NCBI GenBank assembly: GCA_937906795.1
Contig: CALCUQ010000180.1
Coordinates: 1-6,270, forward strand
Direction: 5' to 3'
DNA length: 6,270 nt
From: an uncultured Bacteroidales bacterium
GTDB lineage: Bacteria; Bacteroidota; Bacteroidia; Bacteroidales; UBA932
Shown one piece after another: positions 5,554-6,270 of this stretch. The notes beneath the pieces are model-generated. The model saw only the letters and a list, made by a program, of their open reading frames with translations, did not search any database and had not been told where the DNA came from. How positions within the stretch are numbered: the stretch's first letter is position 1; each line of letters starts with the position of its first letter. The position numbers and the translations under genes are program-made.

Positions 5554-6270
5554 AACTTTTTGATCAATTACACGTTTTGGATACTTCCTCAGCTTTAATC
5601 CATAAGCAATGTTGTCATACACTGTCATATGAGGATACAGCGCATAATCCTGAAACACCATGGCAATATCCCGGTCTTTTGGTGGGACTCGATTGACAAC
5701 GCTTCCTCCAATGGAGATTTCCCCTTCTGTGATCTCTTCCAGACCGGCGATCATACGAAGCGTCGTAGATTTTCCGCACCCGGATGGGCCGACAAGCACG
5801 ATAAACTCCTTGTCCTTGATGTCCATATGAAAGTCATAAACCGCAACAACGGATTTATCATAAACTTTTTTTACATGTTTCAGACTGATTTCCGGCAGCA
5901 GGATTATGTTCGAATCCATGATGCCGCTTTCATCGCAAAGATCAAAAAACGCGTGATCTTCATATACATTTCCGCCACTCTTGACTTGTACAGTCAAATA
6001 TGTGGAAAGTGCATTCACTACAGATGCACCTACGCCGTGCAAACCACCGGATACCTTGTATCCTCCACCGCCGAATTTTCCGCCGGCATGAAGAATAGTA
6101 AATACAACTTCTACCGCAGGAATTCCTGCTTTTTTCTGAATATCTACCGGAATACCACGACCGTCATCCTTAACAGTAATGGAATTATCCTCATTAATCT
6201 GCACATCGATGGAACTACAGTAACCTGCAAGAGCCTCGTCAACAGAGTTATCTACGATCTCGTACACAAG
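5230..6270 (-). CDS. Chimeric open frame: GyrB / GH2 / sugar ABC ATPase / MerR
   Basis: One uninterrupted frame enters from the right edge and ends at the TGA at 5230-5232. It has 346 codons if the first visible Leu codon (6270-6268) is counted. The GTG at 6267 is not a true start: the codons around it read L-V-Y-E-I-V-D-N, an internal GyrB motif. Numbering below starts at that Val. Residues 1-97 are the GyrB ATPase domain, 98-117 resemble a GH2 beta-mannosidase, about 124-246 are the N-terminal half of an MsmK/UgpC ABC ATPase, and 247-345 are a MerR regulator. Every component is cut inside a fold. The ABC part has no signature motif or Walker B, the GyrB part lacks transducer and TOPRIM domains, and the MerR part lacks its first helix. 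No such domain order is known to me. I read this as an assembly or amplification chimera and annotate the pieces separately below. Only the MerR part belongs with nif3. Confidence 0.8.
   Translation of the reverse strand, partial: LVYEIVDNSVDEALAGYCSSIDVQINEDNSITVKDDGRGIPVDIQKKAGIPAVEVVFTILHAGGKFGGGGYKVSGGLHGVGASVVNALSTYLTVQVKSGGNVYEDHAFFDLCDESGIMDSNIILLPEISLKHVKKVYDKSVVAVYDFHMDIKDKEFIVLVGPSGCGKSTTLRMIAGLEEITEGEISIGGSVVNRVPPKDRDIAMVFQDYALYPHMTVYDNIAYGLKLRKYPKRVIDQKVREAAEILGEAPSLVRFWAGKFPEFIKPARNKKGNRLFTSSDMDNLKVIHYLVKEKGMTLEGAHRRMKDNLQGVDKRVEVIEKLSNIKKKLLEISKDLGVEPVNDEEV
5235..5241 (-). promoter_or_regulatory. Shine-Dalgarno-like GAGGAGG before nif3
   Basis: The minus strand reads GAGGAGG within the last codons of the merR frame (Glu-Glu). 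It lies 1 base before the ATG at 5233 and 4 bases before the ATG at 5230, favouring the second Met of nif3. Together with the ATGA stop/start overlap it suggests reinitiation by ribosomes finishing merR. Confidence 0.5.
5530..5919 (-). pseudogene. N-terminal half of an MsmK/UgpC/MalK-type sugar ABC transporter ATPase
   Basis: Residues about 124-246 of the fused frame match the ATPase that energises binding-protein-dependent oligosaccharide importers. Visible marks are the entry strand 'ISLKHVKKVY' (127-136), Walker A GPSGCGKST (160-168) with K166, and TTLRMIAGLEEITEGE (168-183). The 'PPKDRDIAMVFQDYALYPH' stretch (195-213) contains the Q-loop Q206. TVYDNIAYGLKLRK (215-228) and 'VREAAEILG' (238-246) follow. 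The frame then switches to MerR where the family continues to its LSGGQ signature and Walker B; these, the H-loop and the regulatory domain are all absent. The fragment cannot be a working ATPase. Conserved wording such as KDKEFIVLVGPSGCGKSTT resembles Firmicutes (Lachnospiraceae-like) members. G+C over 5641-5820 is 92 of 180 bases, higher than in the nif3 samples. A start ATG at 5919 (MDSNII...) is possible, but the family usually begins right before 'ISLKHV', so the left boundary of this piece is uncertain. Confidence 0.87.
5917..5976 (-). pseudogene. Short fragment resembling a GH2 beta-mannosidase
   Basis: Residues 98-117 of the fused frame (GGNVYEDHAF then FDLCDESGIM) fit neither GyrB nor the ABC ATPase. 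They closely resemble the conserved GH2 beta-mannosidase stretch usually written W-G-G-x-Y-E-x-x-x-F-Y-D-L-C-D-E-x-G-[IL], which precedes V-W-Q-D-F in the catalytic barrel. Here V-W-Q-D is replaced by DSNII, so only about 20 residues survive. The call comes from motif memory over a short span. An alternative is an unusual GyrB continuation or an N-terminal extension of the ABC gene. Confidence 0.55.
5968..6270 (-). pseudogene. gyrB: GyrB ATP-binding (GHKL) domain fragment
   Basis: The frame entering at the right edge matches DNA gyrase subunit B, which hydrolyses ATP to drive negative supercoiling. Visible GHKL motifs are EIVDNSVDEALAG (3-15), holding the catalytic Glu and the Mg-binding Asn, and VKDDGRGIPVDIQ (32-44). 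The ATP-lid segment is AGGKFGGGGYKVSGG (61-75) followed by LHGVGASVVNALS (76-88). Roughly 40 N-terminal residues lie beyond the window. After 'TVQVKSGG' (92-99) the family similarity stops, well before the transducer and TOPRIM domains. ParE is the main alternative because it shares these motifs; the 'FGGGGYKVSGGLHGVG' form fits GyrB of Clostridia best. G+C over row 6001-6060 is 30 of 60. It is almost certainly a piece of another genome rather than a gene of the Bacteroidota host. Confidence 0.88.

Noticed and set aside
6265..6267. GTG as the start codon of the fused frame
   Set aside because: The codon before it is Leu and the text L-V-Y-E-I-V-D-N is an internal GyrB motif, so the frame simply continues past the right edge.
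5230..6270. A genuine new multidomain regulator combining gyrase, transporter and MerR domains
   Set aside because: Every domain is truncated and lacks essential motifs, the pieces differ in apparent taxonomy and G+C, and the joins sit at motifs shared by unrelated families.

Overview
Most of this window (about 1 to 5530) looks like one stretch of a Bacteroidales-type (Bacteroidota) genome, with every recognisable gene on the minus strand. The placement rests on the rnfB/rseC/DUF3108/dnaB and merR/nif3/zinc-ribbon neighbourhoods, moderate-to-low G+C (two sampled 60-base rows, 4561-4620 and 4681-4740, hold 44 G+C in 120) and mostly weak ribosome binding sites. The species cannot be named from sequence alone.

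Read in the direction of transcription (high to low coordinates), the first cluster is merR (3' part only), then nif3 and a coiled-coil zinc-ribbon gene. merR and nif3 overlap start-on-stop, and the zinc-ribbon gene starts 9 bases after nif3. A strong hairpin with a T-tract (about 3573-3623) ends this unit. The second cluster is dnaB (replicative helicase), a secreted or lipid-anchored DUF3108 protein, rseC, and rnfB, which runs off the left edge. Gaps here are 1 to 4 bases, so these four are probably co-transcribed. rseC and rnfB are the functional pair (electron-transport Rnf complex plus its RseC-family partner). dnaB and DUF3108 are probably only positional neighbours.

The right end (about 5530 to 6270) is different. 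A single open frame, entering from the right edge, reads in order: the GHKL ATP-binding domain of GyrB, a short piece resembling a GH2 beta-mannosidase, the first half of an MsmK/UgpC-type sugar ABC ATPase, and a Bacteroidota MerR regulator missing its N-terminus. Each piece is cut mid-domain. G+C is higher (92 in 180 over 5641-5820), and the first three pieces look Firmicutes/Clostridia-like. The joins fall at short motifs that two families could share. The best explanation is a multi-step chimera from assembly or amplification, not a natural fusion protein.

I found no RNA gene, CRISPR array, insertion sequence or prophage. No gene-free stretch exceeds about 120 bases. I see no convincing new biological system; the main observation is the chimeric right end.
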